64,000 nucleotides of DNA. Origin: Marinomonas sp. UCMA 3892. GTDB lineage: Bacteria; Pseudomonadota; Gammaproteobacteria; Pseudomonadales; Marinomonadaceae. The stretch is from NCBI RefSeq assembly GCF_012726345.1, contig NZ_PTXN01000009.1:206345-270344 (forward strand). Reading direction: 5' to 3'. Below the pieces are notes generated by a model. It saw only the letters and a list, made by a program, of their open reading frames with translations. It was not told the DNA's origin and did not search any database. Positions 1 to 12,166 of this stretch are shown here, in pieces. The first letter of the stretch is position 1. Every line of letters starts with the position of its first letter. The position numbers and the translations under genes are program-made.

Positions 1-2157
1 GAGGATATGATCCGCTAGCGGCTTCTTCAAATGCTCCTGAATGACACGAGCCATAGGTCGCGCCCCCATCTGGCGATCGTAACCTTTGTTAGCCAACCAG
101 CCTCTAGCAGTGTCTGAGACCTCTAGCAAGACACCTTTTGGATCAAGTTGGGCTTGAAGCTCAACCAAGAATTTATCAACGACGTTAAAGATAATTCGCT
201 CATCAAGTTGCTGGAATTGAATTACAGCATCTAAGCGGTTTCTAAACTCAGGGGTGAAAGTTCGGTTAATCACTTCCATTCCATCTGTTGAGTTATCTTG
301 GCTTGAGAAGCCAATCGAGCGACGAGCAAGTTCTTCAGCACCAGCATTTGATGTCATAACCAAAATGACATTGCGGAAATCTGCTTTACGACCATTATTG
401 TCGGTTAAAGTACCATGATCCATAACTTGCAGAAGTAAGTTAAAGACCTCTGGGTGCGCTTTTTCAATCTCATCCAATAACACTACACTATGAGGATTCT
501 TCGTCACCGCTTCGGTCAATAAACCACCTTGGTCAAAACCTACATAGCCTGGTGGTGCACCAATCAATCGAGACACCGCATGGCGCTCCATGTATTCAGA
601 CATATCAAAGCGAATCAACTCAAGTCCCAATTGCTTGGCAAGCTGCTTGGTCACTTCCGTTTTACCAACACCTGTTGGACCAGCCATCAAGAAAGAACCA
701 ATAGGTTTCTGTTCGGCTTTTAAACCAGCACGAGACAACTTAATCGCAGCAGACAAGGCATCAATGGCATTATCTTGACCGAAAACCACCATTTTTAGGT
801 TACGTTCAAGATTAGACAGTACTTGTCTATCATCAGAGTTAACAGCTCTCACAGGTACTCTGGCGATCTTAGAAACGATATCTTCAATATCTGCAACCGT
901 GATAACCGCTTTACGTTTACCTTCTGGTTGCAAGCGCTGGTAAGCTCCTGCTTCATCTATAACATCAATCGCTTTATCAGGCATATGACGATCTGTCACA
1001 TAACGTTGAGCAAGCTCTGCTGCTGCTAATAAAGCTGGCTCTTCGTACTTCACCTTATGATGTTCTTCAAATGCACCAATGATGCCTTTCAAGATTTGAT
1101 AAGTATCATCAACACTTGGCTCGTTTACATCAATTTTTTGGAAACGACGCGCTAAGGCATGGTCTTTTTCAAACACGCCACGAAATTCTTGGAATGTTGT
1201 AGAGCCAATGCAACGTAAGCCACCAGAACTCAATACTGGCTTAAGCAGATTAGAAGCATCCATTACCCCACCAGATGCAGCCCCTGCGCCAATGATGGTA
1301 TGAATCTCATCAATAAAAAGAATCGCATTCGGCAATTTTTTTAATTCACCTAATAACTGCTTAAGGCGTTTTTCAAAATCACCGCGGTATTTTGTTCCGG
1401 CTAGTAACGCCCCCAAATCTAGGGAATAAACAACACCATCAGCAATAACTTCTGGCACTTGCCCATCAACAATGCGACGCGCCAACCCTTCAGCAATGGC
1501 CGTTTTACCAACACCTGACTCACCAACCAGCAAAGGATTGTTTTTACGACGACGAGAAAGTGTTTGTATCACTCGCTCCACTTCGTATTCACGACCGATT
1601 AATTTATCGATTTTCCCAGCTTTGGCTTCTTCGTTAAGATTGGTTGCGAATTTTTGTAACGGCGCAGTCGCTGTATCTTCTGCTTCGTCATCATGATCCA
1701 TGTCCTGCGAAGACGCTTCACCTGTTTTAGATATACCGTGAGCCACATAATTGACCACATCAATTCGAGCCACACCATGACGCTTTAAAAGATAAACGGT
1801 TTGAGATTCTTGTTCGCTAAAAATAGCCACCAGCACGTTGGCACCTGTGACTTCGCGCTTACCAGAAGATTGAACATGAAAAACCGCACGCTGTAATACG
1901 CGCTGGAAACCTAAAGTTGGCTGAACTTCACGCTCATCGTCGTCTTCAGGGATTAGAGGTGTCGTACTGTCAACAAATTCCTCAAGCTCCTTACTTAAGG
2001 TATCTAAATTCACACCACATGCTTTGAGGACGCTTGAAGCAGCGCCATTTTCAATAAGAGCTAATAATAAATGCTCAACCGTCATGAATTCGTGACGCTT
2101 GTCACGCGCCGCTTTAAAAGCCGTGTTCAGGGTTTGTTCTAGTTCTTTATCTAACAT
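1..2157 (-). CDS. clpA: ATP-dependent Clp protease ATP-binding subunit ClpA (3' end cut by window)
   Basis: ClpA is the AAA+ unfoldase that feeds substrates to ClpP. The reading frame is open to the window edge, giving 719 codons, so about 40 C-terminal residues are missing (E. coli ClpA is 758 aa). Translation of the minus strand starts [17 protein letters not shown], the start of the ClpA N-domain that binds ClpS. Two Walker A motifs are visible: GESGVGKT near 1500 (D1) and GPTGVGKT near 675 (D2). The start lies 20 bp from the end of clpS, so the two are probably one transcript. Identification is secure from the N-domain, two AAA modules and the clpS neighbour. Confidence 0.96.
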   Translation of the reverse strand, partial: MLDKELEQTLNTAFKAARDKRHEFMTVEHLLLALIENGAASSVLKACGVNLDTLSKELEEFVDSTTPLIPEDDDEREVQPTLGFQRVLQRAVFHVQSSGKREVTGANVLVAIFSEQESQTVYLLKRHGVARIDVVNYVAHGISKTGEASSQDMDHDDEAEDTATAPLQKFATNLNEEAKAGKIDKLIGREYEVERVIQTLSRRRKNNPLLVGESGVGKTAIAEGLARRIVDGQVPEVIADGVVYSLDLGALLAGTKYRGDFEKRLKQLLGELKKLPNAILFIDEIHTIIGAGAASGGVMDASNLLKPVLSSGGLRCIGSTTFQEFRGVFEKDHALARRFQKIDVNEPSVDDTYQILKGIIGAFEEHHKVKYEEPALLAAAELAQRYVTDRHMPDKAIDVIDEAGAYQRLQPEGKRKAVITVADIEDIVSKIARVPVRAVNSDDRQVLSNLERNLKMVVFGQDNAIDALSAAIKLSRAGLKAEQKPIGSFLMAGPTGVGKTEVTKQLAKQLGLELIRFDMSEYMERHAVSRLIGAPPGYVGFDQGGLLTEAVTKNPHSVVLLDEIEKAHPEVFNLLLQVMDHGTLTDNNGRKADFRNVILVMTSNAGAEELARRSIGFSSQDNSTDGMEVINRTFTPEFRNRLDAVIQFQQLDERIIFNVVDKFLVELQAQLDPKGVLLEVSDTARGWLANKGYDRQMGARPMARVIQEHLKKPLADHIL

Positions 2158-2177
2158 TGCTATTCCCTCACTCTGAA

Positions 2178-2528
2178 TCAGTCAACCTTTTGTAGGTCGC
2201 ACATTAAGGGGTGCTCATTTTGTTCCACGAACTGTTGTACCATTGCTACTTTGGTTTCAGCAATATCAAAAGGGTAAATACCGCAAACTCCTTTGCCTTT
2301 TTGATGTACTTCTAACATTACCTGATTAGCTTTCTCCCCATCCATAGAAAAAAACCTCTGTAAAACAAATACGACAAAATCCATTGGCGTATAGTCATCA
2401 TTAAACAACACCACCTGATACATTGAAGGTGGTTTTAATTCGGTTTCTTCAGGAGCAATCGCAATACTGGAATGTCCGTGTTGCTCATCATCTTCTGATA
2501 CTAGTCTAATTTGTTGATCTGTAATCAT
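2178..2528 (-). CDS. clpS: ATP-dependent Clp protease adaptor ClpS
   Basis: ClpS binds the ClpA N-domain and delivers N-degron substrates to ClpAP. The 116 aa length is close to the usual 105-110, with a slightly long acidic N-terminal arm. The core contains [17 protein letters not shown], the family signature around the N-degron pocket, followed by [16 protein letters not shown]. It lies directly upstream of clpA and divergent from cspD, the conserved gammaproteobacterial arrangement. Confidence 0.96.
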   Translation of the reverse strand: MITDQQIRLVSEDDEQHGHSSIAIAPEETELKPPSMYQVVLFNDDYTPMDFVVFVLQRFFSMDGEKANQVMLEVHQKGKGVCGIYPFDIAETKVAMVQQFVEQNEHPLMCDLQKVD

Positions 2529-2847
2529 CCCATGCCTCTGAGGCTACAATTTTTCACGTAATTTTGCCAAATATGACTTATTACTACTTAATATACGACT
2601 TATTATGAGTAATAGATTACCACTTGGATTTTACAAATACCAAAAGGGCTTCTACGCTCTTTATTGGGGTGACCAAATGTGCAATCAATGTTTACATATG
2701 AAATTCTAGCATTGATTGGTTAAAAACAATTTGCACCTATTTAGCAATCTACGCTATCCGAGCTATGTTTTTTAACGCGCTTATCGTCATCACTACTCGT
2801 TTTTGATGGCATAAGCAAACATCGACTGAGTGGATAAGGAGTGACTC
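2529..2847. other. clpS-cspD divergent intergenic region
   Basis: About 320 bp without a convincing gene. It must hold the divergent promoters for clpSA and cspD. An inverted repeat of 9 bp (2682-2690 and 2710-2718, caatcaatg/cattgattg, 19 nt apart) lies inside. It could be an operator or a transcript structure, and I cannot assign it. Confidence 0.4.
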
Positions 2848-3111
2848 ATGCATCACGGATCAGTGAAGTGGTTTAACAACGCAAAAGGCTATGGCTTTAT
2901 TGTGTCGGAAGATTTTAATGAAGATTTATTTATTCATTACTCAGCCATCAATATCGAAGGCTACAAAACGCTAAAAGCAGGCCAAGCGGTAACGTTTAAC
3001 GTTGAACCTGGCGAAAGAGGCCTGCATGCCATTGAAATAAATCCGACATCACCTAAAGAAACTAAACAAGAGGACACTCATTCCGACGACAAAAACACTC
3101 AGCCGGCATAA
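2848..3111 (+). CDS. cspD: cold-shock domain protein CspD
   Basis: Single cold-shock domain of about 65 residues with the RNA-binding motifs KGYGFI (RNP1) and DLFIHY (RNP2), then a short charged tail. It is 87 aa in total. CspD-type proteins are stationary-phase inhibitors of DNA replication in E. coli. The name rests on position divergent from clpS, which is where cspD sits in enterobacteria and pseudomonads. A strong AAGGAG ribosome site precedes the ATG. Confidence 0.9.
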   Translation: MHHGSVKWFNNAKGYGFIVSEDFNEDLFIHYSAINIEGYKTLKAGQAVTFNVEPGERGLHAIEINPTSPKETKQEDTHSDDKNTQPA

Positions 3112-3149
3112 AACCACTAGACAATCGCTATCCTAAAGCGGATTTGGTA

Positions 3150-3189
3150 TCTTACTCCTCACTATGAGGAGTAAGACTAAGCTTTTTTA
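3150..3189 (+). terminator. terminator-like hairpin after cspD
   Basis: A perfect 12-bp stem (3150-3161 with 3165-3176, 3-nt loop) is followed seven bases later by a run of six T. This is an imperfect intrinsic terminator between cspD and rluE. Confidence 0.6.
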
Positions 3190-3236
3190 CGCTCTTTTTT
3201 ACTCTTTCCGTTCTTCCCAACCTTTTAATCGAGCTC

Positions 3237-3965
3237 ATGCCTTCAAACTTAATTTTATTTAACAAACCTTTCCAAGTACTCTGCCAATTCTCTGCAGAGG
3301 GCGATAAGACCACTCTTGCCCAATATATTGAAATACCAGAGTTTTACCCTGCAGGAAGATTAGATTTTGATTCTGAAGGCCTTTTACTTTTAACCGATCA
3401 AGGCGCTTTACAGCACGTCATAGCATCACCTGATTTTAAACTACCCAAAACCTATTGGGTTCAGGTCGAAGGTGAAATTTCGGACGAAGCTTTGATAAAG
3501 CTCAGGCAAGGTATTGAACTAAAAGATGGACTGACTAAGCCAGCTCAAGCTGAACGTATGGCAGAACCAGATATTTGGGAAAGAGTTCCTCCGGTTCGTC
3601 ATCGGGAGAACATCCCCACTAGCTGGCTATCACTGCAAATCCGCGAAGGTAAAAATCGACAAGTTCGTCGAATGACAGCGGCAGTTGGTTTTCCAACGCT
3701 TAGATTAATTCGATATGCCATTGGCCCGTATACTCTCGAAAATACAACGGTTGGCCAATGGAACTACATAGAACCAACCGACAATTTACTAAAAGAGGTT
3801 AATCAGTTTGAAGAGCAAAGAAAGAGGAAGGCTGCCTCACCTAACCGTCGCAGCACTGGTCAAAAAAGACAACCCGGATCCAAAGAAAACAAAATATCTC
3901 ATGGTGAAGGAGTGGCAAGACGGAATACTCGTCCTAAATCAACCAGCCGGTCACATCGAAAATAA
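3237..3965 (+). CDS. rluE: 23S rRNA pseudouridine synthase RluE family
   Basis: RsuA/RluB/E/F-type pseudouridine synthase; E. coli RluE makes pseudouridine 2457 of 23S rRNA. It starts LILFNKPF, has the catalytic-Asp motif GRLDFDSEGL and the RNRQVRRMTAAVGFPTLRLIRY region of the family (core residues about 5-185). There is no N-terminal S4 domain, as in RluE. The family normally ends near TVGQWNYIEPT. Here about 60 further basic residues run on through the start of nudJ in another frame, so the 3' 158 bp encode two proteins unless the sequence has a frameshift. Confidence 0.9.
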   Translation: MPSNLILFNKPFQVLCQFSAEGDKTTLAQYIEIPEFYPAGRLDFDSEGLLLLTDQGALQHVIASPDFKLPKTYWVQVEGEISDEALIKLRQGIELKDGLTKPAQAERMAEPDIWERVPPVRHRENIPTSWLSLQIREGKNRQVRRMTAAVGFPTLRLIRYAIGPYTLENTTVGQWNYIEPTDNLLKEVNQFEEQRKRKAASPNRRSTGQKRQPGSKENKISHGEGVARRNTRPKSTSRSHRK

Positions 3966-4305
3966 CGAAAGCACCATAGAGGCGGTGATTCGAGAAACAA
4001 GAGAAGAGTCTGGCTGGATAGTTGAGCCTATTGGTTTGCTTGGCATGTATGCTTTTACTCCCTATGAAGGCGCAGACACTTATCATCGCCTATGTTTTTT
4101 ATGTAATCCTGTTAGTGAAACTAACGAACCACTCGACAAAGGCATCACCTCTAGTCACTGGTTAACTTACGAAGAAATCATGGCACTACCTCATCGCAGC
4201 CCATTAATTAAAGCCTGTATTGAAGATTCGCAAAACAACCCCATTATTTCCTTATCATTCTTGTCAGATCAGTACTTGTCGCCTGTGCCGAGAACTCAAA
4301 AATGA
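3808..4305 (+). CDS. nudJ: NUDIX hydrolase NudJ-like (TTG start)
   Basis: NUDIX pyrophosphohydrolase of 165 aa. E. coli NudJ acts on nucleoside di/triphosphates and HMP-PP. The N-terminus [10 protein letters not shown] matches NudJ. It is followed by [18 protein letters not shown] and RETREESGW, which form the Nudix box (G-x5-E-x7-REUxEExGU). The start is TTG at 3808 with a good AAAAGAGG site about nine bases upstream. The gene overlaps the end of rluE by 158 bp. mnmA follows, and the mnmA-nudJ neighbourhood is conserved in enterobacteria. Confidence 0.88.
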   Translation: MKSKERGRLPHLTVAALVKKDNPDPKKTKYLMVKEWQDGILVLNQPAGHIENNESTIEAVIRETREESGWIVEPIGLLGMYAFTPYEGADTYHRLCFLCNPVSETNEPLDKGITSSHWLTYEEIMALPHRSPLIKACIEDSQNNPIISLSFLSDQYLSPVPRTQK

Positions 4306-4381
4306 AGTACAATGCGTAATCCAATTCACTGAGGCAATGCCTCTTCGTTTTACTAAATTAACAGTCGAGAAAAAACAGGTC

Positions 4382-5509
4382 ATGAAAGAAAACCACTACC
4401 TAACAGCTCAACCAGCCAATCACGACAAAAAAGTCATTGTGGGCATGTCTGGCGGTGTCGACTCCTCCGTATCAGCACTTATTTTGATGCAGCAGGGTTA
4501 TCAGGTTGAAGGTCTATTCATGAAGAACTGGGACGAAGACGATGGCACCGAATACTGCACAGCAAAAGACGACCTTGCGGATGCTCAGGCCGTATCAGAT
4601 AAACTAGGCATCAAACTGCATACAGCTAACTTTGCCTCAGAATACTGGGACAATGTCTTCGAACATTTCCTTGCCGAATACAAAGCTGGTCGCACGCCCA
4701 ATCCAGATATTCTGTGTAATAAAGAAATTAAATTCAAAGCGTTTCTAGAGTACGCTATGGCATTGAACGCTGATTATATTGCCACTGGGCATTATGTTCG
4801 CCGTGGAGAAAAAAACGGTGAGCCGCTTCTATTAAAAGGTTTAGACGGTAATAAAGACCAAAGCTACTTTTTGTATGCAGTTGGCAAAGACGAAATCGCC
4901 AAAACACTATTCCCTGTTGGAGAACTTGAAAAACCAGAAGTCCGCCGCCTGGCAGAAGAATTTGGCCTGATCACTCACAACAAAAAAGACAGCACCGGCA
5001 TTTGCTTTATCGGCGAACGTCGCTTCAAAGATTTCTTAGAGCAATACCTACCTGCCCAACCGGGCGACATAGAAACTCTTGAGGGGGATAAAATTGCTCG
5101 CCACCATGGCTTGATGTATCACACTATTGGCCAACGCCAAGGTTTAGGCATTGGCGGTCTAGCCAAATACTCAGACGATCCATGGTATGTAGTTGAGAAA
5201 GACCTAGAGCGCAATGTTTTAATCGTAACGCAAGGTGGGCAACACGAATCGTTATTTAAAACGCATTTAATTGCCGACAACTTCGATTGGGTTGCGAGAG
5301 AAAAACCAACCTTCCCGCTAACCTGCAAAGCTAAATGCCGTTATCGCCAATCAGATCAAGAGTGTACCATCAATGAATTAGCCGATGGCCGTGTTGAAGT
5401 ATCCTTTGTAGAACCTCAACGAGCAGTCACTCCAGGCCAGTCCGTGGTGTTTTATGTGGATGACGTTTGTCTTGGTGGCGGCATAATTAACGTCGCCTTT
5501 AACAAGTAA
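4382..5509 (+). CDS. mnmA: tRNA-specific 2-thiouridylase MnmA
   Basis: MnmA thiolates U34 of tRNA Lys, Glu and Gln. The 375 aa protein has the PP-loop SGGVDS (residues 23-28), the catalytic cysteines C112 ([12 protein letters not shown]) and C208 (STGICFIGE), and the GHY substrate motif near 137. The frame is open further upstream to 4220, but those 54 codons overlap nudJ and resemble nothing. I place the start at 4382, which gives the family's usual length. Confidence 0.96.
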   Translation: MKENHYLTAQPANHDKKVIVGMSGGVDSSVSALILMQQGYQVEGLFMKNWDEDDGTEYCTAKDDLADAQAVSDKLGIKLHTANFASEYWDNVFEHFLAEYKAGRTPNPDILCNKEIKFKAFLEYAMALNADYIATGHYVRRGEKNGEPLLLKGLDGNKDQSYFLYAVGKDEIAKTLFPVGELEKPEVRRLAEEFGLITHNKKDSTGICFIGERRFKDFLEQYLPAQPGDIETLEGDKIARHHGLMYHTIGQRQGLGIGGLAKYSDDPWYVVEKDLERNVLIVTQGGQHESLFKTHLIADNFDWVAREKPTFPLTCKAKCRYRQSDQECTINELADGRVEVSFVEPQRAVTPGQSVVFYVDDVCLGGGIINVAFNK

Positions 5510-5526
5510 TTATTGAGAGAGAAAGC

Positions 5527-6156
5527 GTGAGTAGCAGAGAAAAAGAGCAAACTATCGCCTTGTCCGCCATTTTTCAAGCGGCAGAATTGGTGTCGATTTT
5601 AGCAAAAACAGGTCAGGTAGATAATGCCAGCTTACAACCATTGCTAGAAAGCCTATTAATGGTTAACGCAGCCTCTACTGAAGATATTTATGGTGGCCAA
5701 TGGGATTACTCAACCAATCTTGCCCTAGGAAGAAAAATCTCTCGACAAGCCTTAGGCAAAGAACGCAGTAGCGTCAATCCTGACACTCTTAGATATGCGC
5801 TTAGCCTAATTCATCTAGAAAACAAATTGTCAAAAACGCCAGAGATGTTGTCCACTATTGGGCAAAAAATAGCTCAAATCGAGCAAAAAAAAGCTCACTA
5901 CGAAAGTGTTCTACACGAAAACATGGTGGCATCAATTTCGGGGATGTATCAAGATACCCTGAGCAAGTTATCCTTTCGTATTCAAGTACATGGCGACAGT
6001 CGTTTTTTACAGCAACCACAAGTTGCTAACCAAGTTAGAGCCATTCTAATGTCTGGAATTCGTGCAGCCATGCTATGGCGACAACTAGGCGGTAAACGCT
6101 GGCATTTAATTTTTAAACGAAAGGCATTATTGAGTGCTCTAGAATCACGCAATTAA
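5527..6156 (+). CDS. hflD: high frequency lysogenization protein HflD homologue
   Basis: A 209 aa all-helical protein without catalytic motifs. It matches HflD in length and in the start KEQTIALSAIFQAAELV, and lies 17 bp after mnmA, as in E. coli (mnmA-hflD-purB). HflD is membrane-associated and interferes with lambda CII; its native role is unclear. The start is GTG, preceded by a GAGAGAGAAAG purine tract. Here icd is inserted between hflD and purB relative to E. coli. Confidence 0.9.
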   Translation: MSSREKEQTIALSAIFQAAELVSILAKTGQVDNASLQPLLESLLMVNAASTEDIYGGQWDYSTNLALGRKISRQALGKERSSVNPDTLRYALSLIHLENKLSKTPEMLSTIGQKIAQIEQKKAHYESVLHENMVASISGMYQDTLSKLSFRIQVHGDSRFLQQPQVANQVRAILMSGIRAAMLWRQLGGKRWHLIFKRKALLSALESRN

Positions 6157-6161
6157 TACTT

Positions 6162-6184
6162 AAAAGACCCTGTGGGTCTTTTTT
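6162..6184 (+). terminator. intrinsic terminator after hflD
   Basis: A 9-bp perfect stem aaaagaccc/gggtctttt (6162-6170 and 6174-6182, loop tgt) runs into a T tract. It ends the rluE-nudJ-mnmA-hflD transcript. Confidence 0.85.
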
Positions 6185-6420
6185 ATGCCTAGATAAATAA
6201 CCTTAAATAGCCAACTGGCAATCAAAGTGGTTGAGCAAAAATCTCAGTGAATAATTGAAATCAATTTCCACTATATCTGAGAGCCAATATCTCTACGTTG
6301 TTTTTTTATGTAGTATATCGTACAAATTTTTAACCTGTAAGAGCAGTTTAAATTAGGGAATGGCGGCTAAAAGTCATCTTCGATTCAATAGGCTAATGCC
6401 TGAAATGTTAGGGGAATTAC

Positions 6421-8643
6421 ATGTCAACGAAACAAACCATTTACTATACATTTACTGATGAGGCGCCAGCTCTGGCAACCGCGTCTTTACTTCCTATCTT
6501 TGGCGCTTTCGCCAAAGAAGCAGACATCGAACTAAAATTGACAGACATATCTTTGGCTAGTCGTGTTATCGCTGCGTTTTCTGACCGACTTCCTGCTGAC
6601 AAACAAGCTGAAGACGGCCTAAAATTCCTAGGTGATTTAACTGCAGACCCTCAAGCGAATATCGTTAAACTACCTAACATCAGTGCGTCACTACCTCAAC
6701 TTAATGCGACAATTAAAGAATTAAACGCAGAAGGTTATGGTCTTCCAGAATACCCAGAAAACCCACAAACTGACGAAGAAAAAGAAGTTCAAGCACGCTA
6801 CTCTAAAGTTCTTGGTAGTGCGGTAAACCCAGTTCTACGTCAAGGTAACTCTGACCGTCGCGCACCAGCAGCGGTAAAAGGTTATGCTCGCAAAAATCCT
6901 CATTCAATGGGCAAATGGAAAAAAACTTCTATTTCACATGCTGATTACATGCGTGATGGTGATTTTTACTCTTCTGAGCAATCTGTCACTATGGATTCGG
7001 CGCAAACAGTTCGCCTAGAGTTCGTTGGTACAGATGGCTCCGTTGAGGTGAAAAAGTCACTTCCTCTACTAGCTGGTGAAATCATCGATAGCATGAACAT
7101 CAGCACCAAAAAGCTTCGCGCTTTCTTTGAAGCGACAATGCAAGAAGCAAAAGAAGACAACATCATGTGGTCTGTGCACCTTAAAGCAACCATGATGAAA
7201 GTGTCTCACCCTATCGTATTTGGTCATGCTGTAACTGTTTTCTACAAAGACGTTTTTGAAAAATACGGTGAGCTTTTCAAAGAAATCGGCGTAAACCCAA
7301 ACAACGGTTTAGGTAGCGTATACGACAAGATCCAAAGCCTTCCAGAAGCGAAACAAGAAGAGATCAAACAAGCAATCCAAGACGTTTATAAAACTCGTCC
7401 TGAATTAGCTATGGTTGATTCTGATAAAGGCATCACTAACCTACACGTACCAAGTGACGTTATCGTTGATGCCTCTATGCCAGCTATGATCCGTAACTCT
7501 GGTAAAATGTGGGGCCGTGATGGCAAAGCACACGACGCTAAAGCCGTCATTCCAGACAGCACTTACGCTCGTATTTACCAAGAAACGATCAACTTCTGCA
7601 AAACCAATGGCGCATTCGACCCAGTGACAATGGGTACTGTGCCAAACGTTGGTCTAATGGCTCAAAAAGCAGAAGAATACGGCTCGCATGACAAAACATA
7701 CGAAATGAAAGCTGACGGTGTTATGCGCGTTGTGGATGCAAACGACAATATCTTGATGCAACACAATGTTGAAAAAGGCGATATTTGGCGCGCTTGTCAA
7801 ACTAAAGATGCGGCGATCCGCGACTGGGTGAAACTAGGTGTTACTCGAGCACGTCAATCTGACACTCCAGCTGTATTTTGGCTAGAAGACGAACGCGCAC
7901 ACGATAACGAACTTCGTAAAAAAGTAGAAACTTACCTAAAAGACCACGATACAAGCGGTCTAGACATTCGCATCATGCCTTACAACGAAGCAATCCGTTT
8001 CTCTATGGAACGTATTATTCGTGGTAAAGACACTATTTCAGTAACAGGTAACATTCTACGTGACTACTTGACTGACTTGTTCCCAATTTTGGAACTAGGC
8101 ACCTCTGCTAAAATGTTGTCTATCGTACCAATGCTAAATGGCGGTGGTATGTATGAAACTGGTGCGGGCGGTTCTGCTCCTAAGCACGTTCAACAGCTTA
8201 TGGAAGAAAACTACCTTCGTTGGGACTCTCTAGGTGAATTCCTTGCTGTAGCCGTTTCTTTCGAAGAGCTTGGCATCAAGCACAACAACGAAAAAGCGAA
8301 AATACTTGCTAAGTGCCTAGATAAAGCAACTGGCAAATTGTTAGATACTAACAAGTCTCCTTCTCGTAAAGTTGGCGAAATCGACAACCGCGGTAGTCAT
8401 TTCTACCTAGCACTTTACTGGGCTCAAGAACTTGCAGCGCAAACTGAAGATGCTAATTTGGCAGCTAAATTCGCTCCTCTTGCTAAGCAGTTAGCCGATA
8501 ACGAAGATAAGATCGTTGCTGAACTTGCGGCAGTACAAGGCAAGCCTTCTGGTCTATCTGGTTATTACCACATGGACCTGAACGAAGTGGCTAAGATCAT
8601 GCGTCCTAGCGCAACGTTCAATACCGCTCTAGCGACACTTTAA
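6421..8643 (+). CDS. icd: NADP-dependent isocitrate dehydrogenase, monomeric type
   Basis: Oxidative decarboxylation of isocitrate to 2-oxoglutarate in the TCA cycle. The 740 aa size and the sequence (start [68 protein letters not shown] in two parts) are those of the large monomeric IDH family found in Azotobacter, Vibrio and Corynebacterium, unrelated in size to the dimeric E. coli Icd. It is monocistronic: a 260 bp upstream gap follows one terminator, and another follows its stop. Confidence 0.96.
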   Translation: MSTKQTIYYTFTDEAPALATASLLPIFGAFAKEADIELKLTDISLASRVIAAFSDRLPADKQAEDGLKFLGDLTADPQANIVKLPNISASLPQLNATIKELNAEGYGLPEYPENPQTDEEKEVQARYSKVLGSAVNPVLRQGNSDRRAPAAVKGYARKNPHSMGKWKKTSISHADYMRDGDFYSSEQSVTMDSAQTVRLEFVGTDGSVEVKKSLPLLAGEIIDSMNISTKKLRAFFEATMQEAKEDNIMWSVHLKATMMKVSHPIVFGHAVTVFYKDVFEKYGELFKEIGVNPNNGLGSVYDKIQSLPEAKQEEIKQAIQDVYKTRPELAMVDSDKGITNLHVPSDVIVDASMPAMIRNSGKMWGRDGKAHDAKAVIPDSTYARIYQETINFCKTNGAFDPVTMGTVPNVGLMAQKAEEYGSHDKTYEMKADGVMRVVDANDNILMQHNVEKGDIWRACQTKDAAIRDWVKLGVTRARQSDTPAVFWLEDERAHDNELRKKVETYLKDHDTSGLDIRIMPYNEAIRFSMERIIRGKDTISVTGNILRDYLTDLFPILELGTSAKMLSIVPMLNGGGMYETGAGGSAPKHVQQLMEENYLRWDSLGEFLAVAVSFEELGIKHNNEKAKILAKCLDKATGKLLDTNKSPSRKVGEIDNRGSHFYLALYWAQELAAQTEDANLAAKFAPLAKQLADNEDKIVAELAAVQGKPSGLSGYYHMDLNEVAKIMRPSATFNTALATL

Positions 8644-8675
8644 GTCACTAATTTAAAGCAAAGTAAATAATACAC

Positions 8676-8712
8676 AAAACCCCGAGTAACTAAGTTACTC
8701 GGGGTTTTCTTC
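8676..8712 (+). terminator. strong intrinsic terminator after icd
   Basis: Perfect 15-bp stem, 8676-8690 with 8694-8708, 3-nt loop, with A/T tracts on both sides. It should work for icd and, from the other strand, for the convergent chemoreceptor gene. Confidence 0.9.
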
Positions 8713-8818
8713 ATCTATTTCATCTAATTTTCATTCTCTTCTACGATTTATCAGATAGCAGATAAATCGCAATATTCCATTACGATCCAATAATCAAGTT
8801 TTAACATGAGTTCTAGAA

Positions 8819-10420
8819 CTAGACCTTAAAACTAGAGATAAGATCAGACAAAGCTTTCGATTGCCCCAAAACTTGCTTAGCAGCCATATTCGACTGTTCT
8901 GCATTTTCATTAGTCAGCTCTGCTTCATCACGAATAGAACGAATTCGCCCATCTATATTTTCTGAAGCTGCAGCCTGTTGCTCCATAGCCGATGCAATCT
9001 CAATAGCCATGGCAGAAATATTCCCCATAGAAGACGTAATCGTATGAAGGGCTTCTTTTGCCTTTAATGACTGAGCAACACTCTGCTCTGCCTGCTGCTT
9101 ACTTTCCCCCATTACAAGTACAGCATCTTGCGAGCCTTTTTGTAATTGAGTAATCATTATCTGAATTTGTTCTGTGGAATCTTGAGTGCGCTTAGCAAGC
9201 GTTCTAACTTCATCAGCAACAACGGCAAAACCACGTCCCTGCTCACCGGCACGAGCCGCTTCAATCGCCGCATTTAATGCAAGCAAGTTAGTTTGATCGG
9301 CAATACCTCGAATTGAATCTAATATACTACCAACATCAGAGGTTTCTTTTTCCAAGGCCTGAAGCACTCGTGATGCTTTTTCAACGCCTTCAGATAATTG
9401 TTGTATTGATAAAACACTGTTATTCACAACTGTCTCAACTTCTTTTGCGATGCAATCTGATTCTTTTGCCGCTGTTGCCGCAGCATCAGCACTGTTAGCA
9501 ACATGACGCACTGTGGTTTGCATCTCTGCCACAACACCTGCAATACCCGATGTTTCTTTTTGCAACCCCTGCATACCTATGCGCGTTTTGTTTGAGGCAG
9601 CTAGCATTTGCTCGCCAGCCACTGACAATTGAGTTGATTGACCTTGCTGCGTCACAACAAGGGAGTGAATTCCCTTAATAAACACATTAAAACTGTGTGC
9701 AACAGAGGCCAACTCATCACTGCCTTTGTCATCAAGGCGAACCGTTAAATCGCGAGCACCAACGGAAATATTATGCAGAGACGATTCAAGGGAATTCAAA
9801 TCTGGAAGCACGCGGCGACGTAAAATAACTATCACACCAACAATCACAACACCCGAAATTAAACTGCTGATCAAAGACAAAAATTTAGAATCTTCAAGAG
9901 TCTCAATCGAAGCTACAGCACTCTTATCAAGTTGATCTGATAGTTCATTGGCGATTTTCTCTAACGATTCAGCCAAGCGCGCCGACTCTTGATCTAAACC
10001 ACCAACACCTTTCATTAAACTATTACCAGCATCAGTGCCATTATTAATATAAGCAGAGGCCATTTCTCGACCTACTTTGTAAACCTGCTTTAATTGCTTC
10101 TCTAATTCATTAACGCGAGAAAGGTAACTCGGCATGATTCGAGCTAGTTCTTGCAAATTATTCATTGCCTCAGCCAAACTCTCATCAACTTCAGGCAAGG
10201 CTTCATCACTGCGCGTTGCGCCCATATCCGTCAAAAACTGTTGCACTTGCACAACGTAATAACGAGCATCCTTCATAGCAGATACAGCATCAGAGATAAC
10301 TACTTGCTGACGAATGGCAGCTTCGTTACGAGTTAAGCCCTGCTTGCTAAGTAAATAAAGCGCAGACAAGGCTACCAATACAATAACAATGACCAAATTC
10401 ATGATACGGCTGATCTTCAT
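8819..10420 (-). CDS. methyl-accepting chemotaxis protein
   Basis: Transmembrane chemoreceptor of 533 aa. It has TM1 at about residues 5-24, a roughly 155-residue helical periplasmic sensor rich in charged and coiled segments (4-helix-bundle type), TM2 at about 183-202, then HAMP and the signalling domain. The tip [20 protein letters not shown] is canonical. A TTG two codons upstream is in frame, but the ATG at 10420 has AGGAAAG eight bases before it. There is no C-terminal CheR pentapeptide. The ligand cannot be inferred. It is a lone gene convergent with icd and divergent from purB. Confidence 0.93.
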   Translation of the reverse strand: MKISRIMNLVIVIVLVALSALYLLSKQGLTRNEAAIRQQVVISDAVSAMKDARYYVVQVQQFLTDMGATRSDEALPEVDESLAEAMNNLQELARIMPSYLSRVNELEKQLKQVYKVGREMASAYINNGTDAGNSLMKGVGGLDQESARLAESLEKIANELSDQLDKSAVASIETLEDSKFLSLISSLISGVVIVGVIVILRRRVLPDLNSLESSLHNISVGARDLTVRLDDKGSDELASVAHSFNVFIKGIHSLVVTQQGQSTQLSVAGEQMLAASNKTRIGMQGLQKETSGIAGVVAEMQTTVRHVANSADAAATAAKESDCIAKEVETVVNNSVLSIQQLSEGVEKASRVLQALEKETSDVGSILDSIRGIADQTNLLALNAAIEAARAGEQGRGFAVVADEVRTLAKRTQDSTEQIQIMITQLQKGSQDAVLVMGESKQQAEQSVAQSLKAKEALHTITSSMGNISAMAIEIASAMEQQAAASENIDGRIRSIRDEAELTNENAEQSNMAAKQVLGQSKALSDLISSFKV

Positions 10421-10635
10421 GTTCAATACTTTCCTAAATAACTTCTAAAAGGGCGTTAATTTGGCAGCATCATACAAGTGAGAAGAGTTTAAAACACCTT
10501 GATTTAACAAAAATATACTCAAAAAAACGAGTAATTAATAAACAGAACAAAAGACCAACTGTTTATAAGCTCATTAAAACTAAACCGCCTTCTGCAAATA
10601 TACAGTCTGGCGTAGCGGTAGGCCGCGCTTTTGCC

Positions 10636-10641
10636 TATAAT
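10636..10641 (+). promoter_or_regulatory. candidate purB -10 box
   Basis: A perfect TATAAT preceded by TTTTGCC lies 38 bp before the purB start codon. The extended TGC context is reminiscent of an extended -10. No clear -35 hexamer is seen at the usual distance and I see no convincing PurR operator. Confidence 0.5.
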
Positions 10642-10643
10642 AG

Positions 10644-12053
<1,410 letters not shown>

Positions 12054-12074
12054 GTCTTACTTTAACAAGTAAAT

Positions 12075-12103
12075 AAAAGAGCCGATTTATCGGCTCTTTT
12101 TGC
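12075..12103 (+). terminator. intrinsic terminator after purB
   Basis: Perfect 11-bp stem aaaagagccga/tcggctctttt (12075-12085 and 12090-12100, loop ttta) followed by T. Confidence 0.9.
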
Positions 12104-12166
12104 CTTCAAGGCTGCTAATCTTTAGCAATATCACTACTTTCTTTGTTCTTTTTTATTGAGCGATTT

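Noticed and set aside
3237..4305. rluE-nudJ read as one frameshifted fusion gene
   Set aside because: NudJ has its own start with a good ribosome site and complete family N-terminus; RluE is complete before the overlap. Two genes fit better.
4220..4381. Longer N-terminus for MnmA
   Set aside because: The 54 extra codons overlap nudJ in another frame and do not resemble MnmA, whose normal length is reached from 4382.
6966..7193. Minus-strand open frame inside icd
   Set aside because: It is antisense to a conserved enzyme core, has no ribosome site, and its composition mirrors the coding strand.
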